Source: Prevotella sp. MGM1 (GTDB taxonomy: Bacteria > Bacteroidota > Bacteroidia > Bacteroidales > Bacteroidaceae). Taken from it: a stretch of DNA of 43,468 bases. The position numbers were made by a program, and so were the translations under genes. The notes beneath the pieces were generated by a model, which was given only the letters and a program-made list of their open reading frames with translations, did no database searches and was not told the origin of the DNA. How positions within the stretch are numbered: position 1 is the first letter of the stretch; each line of letters begins with the position of its first letter. Positions 43,304-43,468 of the stretch are shown here, piece after piece. The stretch is from positions 1 to 43,468 of the forward strand of contig NZ_BEWV01000208.1 of assembly GCF_002933775.1 (NCBI RefSeq), written 5' to 3'.

Positions 43304-43468
43304 TTGTAATAATAAAATCACGGATTTAACGTTTCGTTTTTCATTGAAATAGAAAACGAAAACGATATACACCTCTATATTCGATGCTATATGCCGCTTT
43401 TCGCCATCCGGCGGAAAGCGGCTTTTTTCGCGACGGGATGCCTGTTGGAGTGCGTTCGGTTGCCGGTT
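43304..43468. repeat. Dispersed intergenic repeat, copy B (runs off the window)
   Basis: Starts four bases after the regulator stop codon. Matches copy A (19117 onward) in the blocks TTGTAATAATAAA, TCACGGATTTAAC, TTTTTC, GAAATAGAAAA, and GCGACGGGATGCC with GTTGG. The window ends inside it, so its full length is unknown. Confidence 0.7.
43393..43428 (+). terminator. Intrinsic terminator of the regulator gene, inside the repeat
   Basis: GCCGCTTTTCGCC pairs with GGCGGAAAGCGGC (13 bp, one G-U pair) around a 4-nt loop (ATCC) and is followed by six T. It sits about 90 bp after the stop codon, within repeat copy B. Confidence 0.88.

Overview
The window comes from a member of the Bacteroidota, order Bacteroidales. 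The evidence is the paired SusC/SusD outer-membrane systems, a one-polypeptide hybrid two-component regulator, DUF1573 and large alpha-2-macroglobulin proteins, and promoters of the TAnnTTTG type with no clear Shine-Dalgarno sequences. A gut Muribaculaceae or Prevotellaceae relative fits best, but the family is an inference. No tRNA, rRNA, CRISPR array or transposase gene was seen.

Layout. Positions 1-5460 carry four plus-strand general genes: the 3' part of an alpha-2-macroglobulin-like gene, a DUF1573 lipid/periplasm-directed protein, the GTPase chaperone meaB, and ispH of the non-mevalonate isoprenoid pathway. A double hairpin at 5490-5571 separates them from a xylan-use locus that fills the rest of the window. 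Positions 12511-5600 (minus strand) form one operon: GPH-type sugar symporter, GH10 endoxylanase, cytosolic GH43 subfamily-1-like xylosidase, exported GH43-CBM6 enzyme, GH67 alpha-glucuronidase. Divergent from it is an SGNH carbohydrate esterase (12692-14593), then a GH31 alpha-xylosidase-like enzyme and xylose isomerase xylA. Positions 19945-37429 form an eight-gene plus-strand operon: fasciclin lipoprotein, SusC, SusD, two more fasciclin lipoproteins, a second SusC, a second SusD, and a GH30 xylanase. A CE1-like esterase and a hybrid two-component sensor/AraC regulator close the locus.

How it works together (inference from families). The two SusCD pairs and fasciclin lipoproteins would capture and import xylan fragments. 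GH30 and GH10 cut the backbone, the esterases remove acetyl or feruloyl groups, GH67 removes methyl-glucuronic acid, GH43-CBM6 and GH31 remove side chains, the GPH symporter imports small xylosides, cytosolic GH43 makes xylose, and XylA makes xylulose. The propeller sensor would detect xylo-oligosaccharides.

The most notable result from reading the DNA is a promoter module shared by three transcription units, and more weakly by a fourth. An ACAAATAA-led block of about 33 bp lies exactly 54 bp upstream of a TAnnTTTG box in front of the symporter/xylanase operon, the CE1-like esterase and the regulator region. A degenerate version at the same spacing, with a conserved start of the transcript, precedes the SusCD operon. 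It is a good candidate for the operator of this regulon. A second unexplained item is a non-coding repeat present after xylA and again after the regulator gene.
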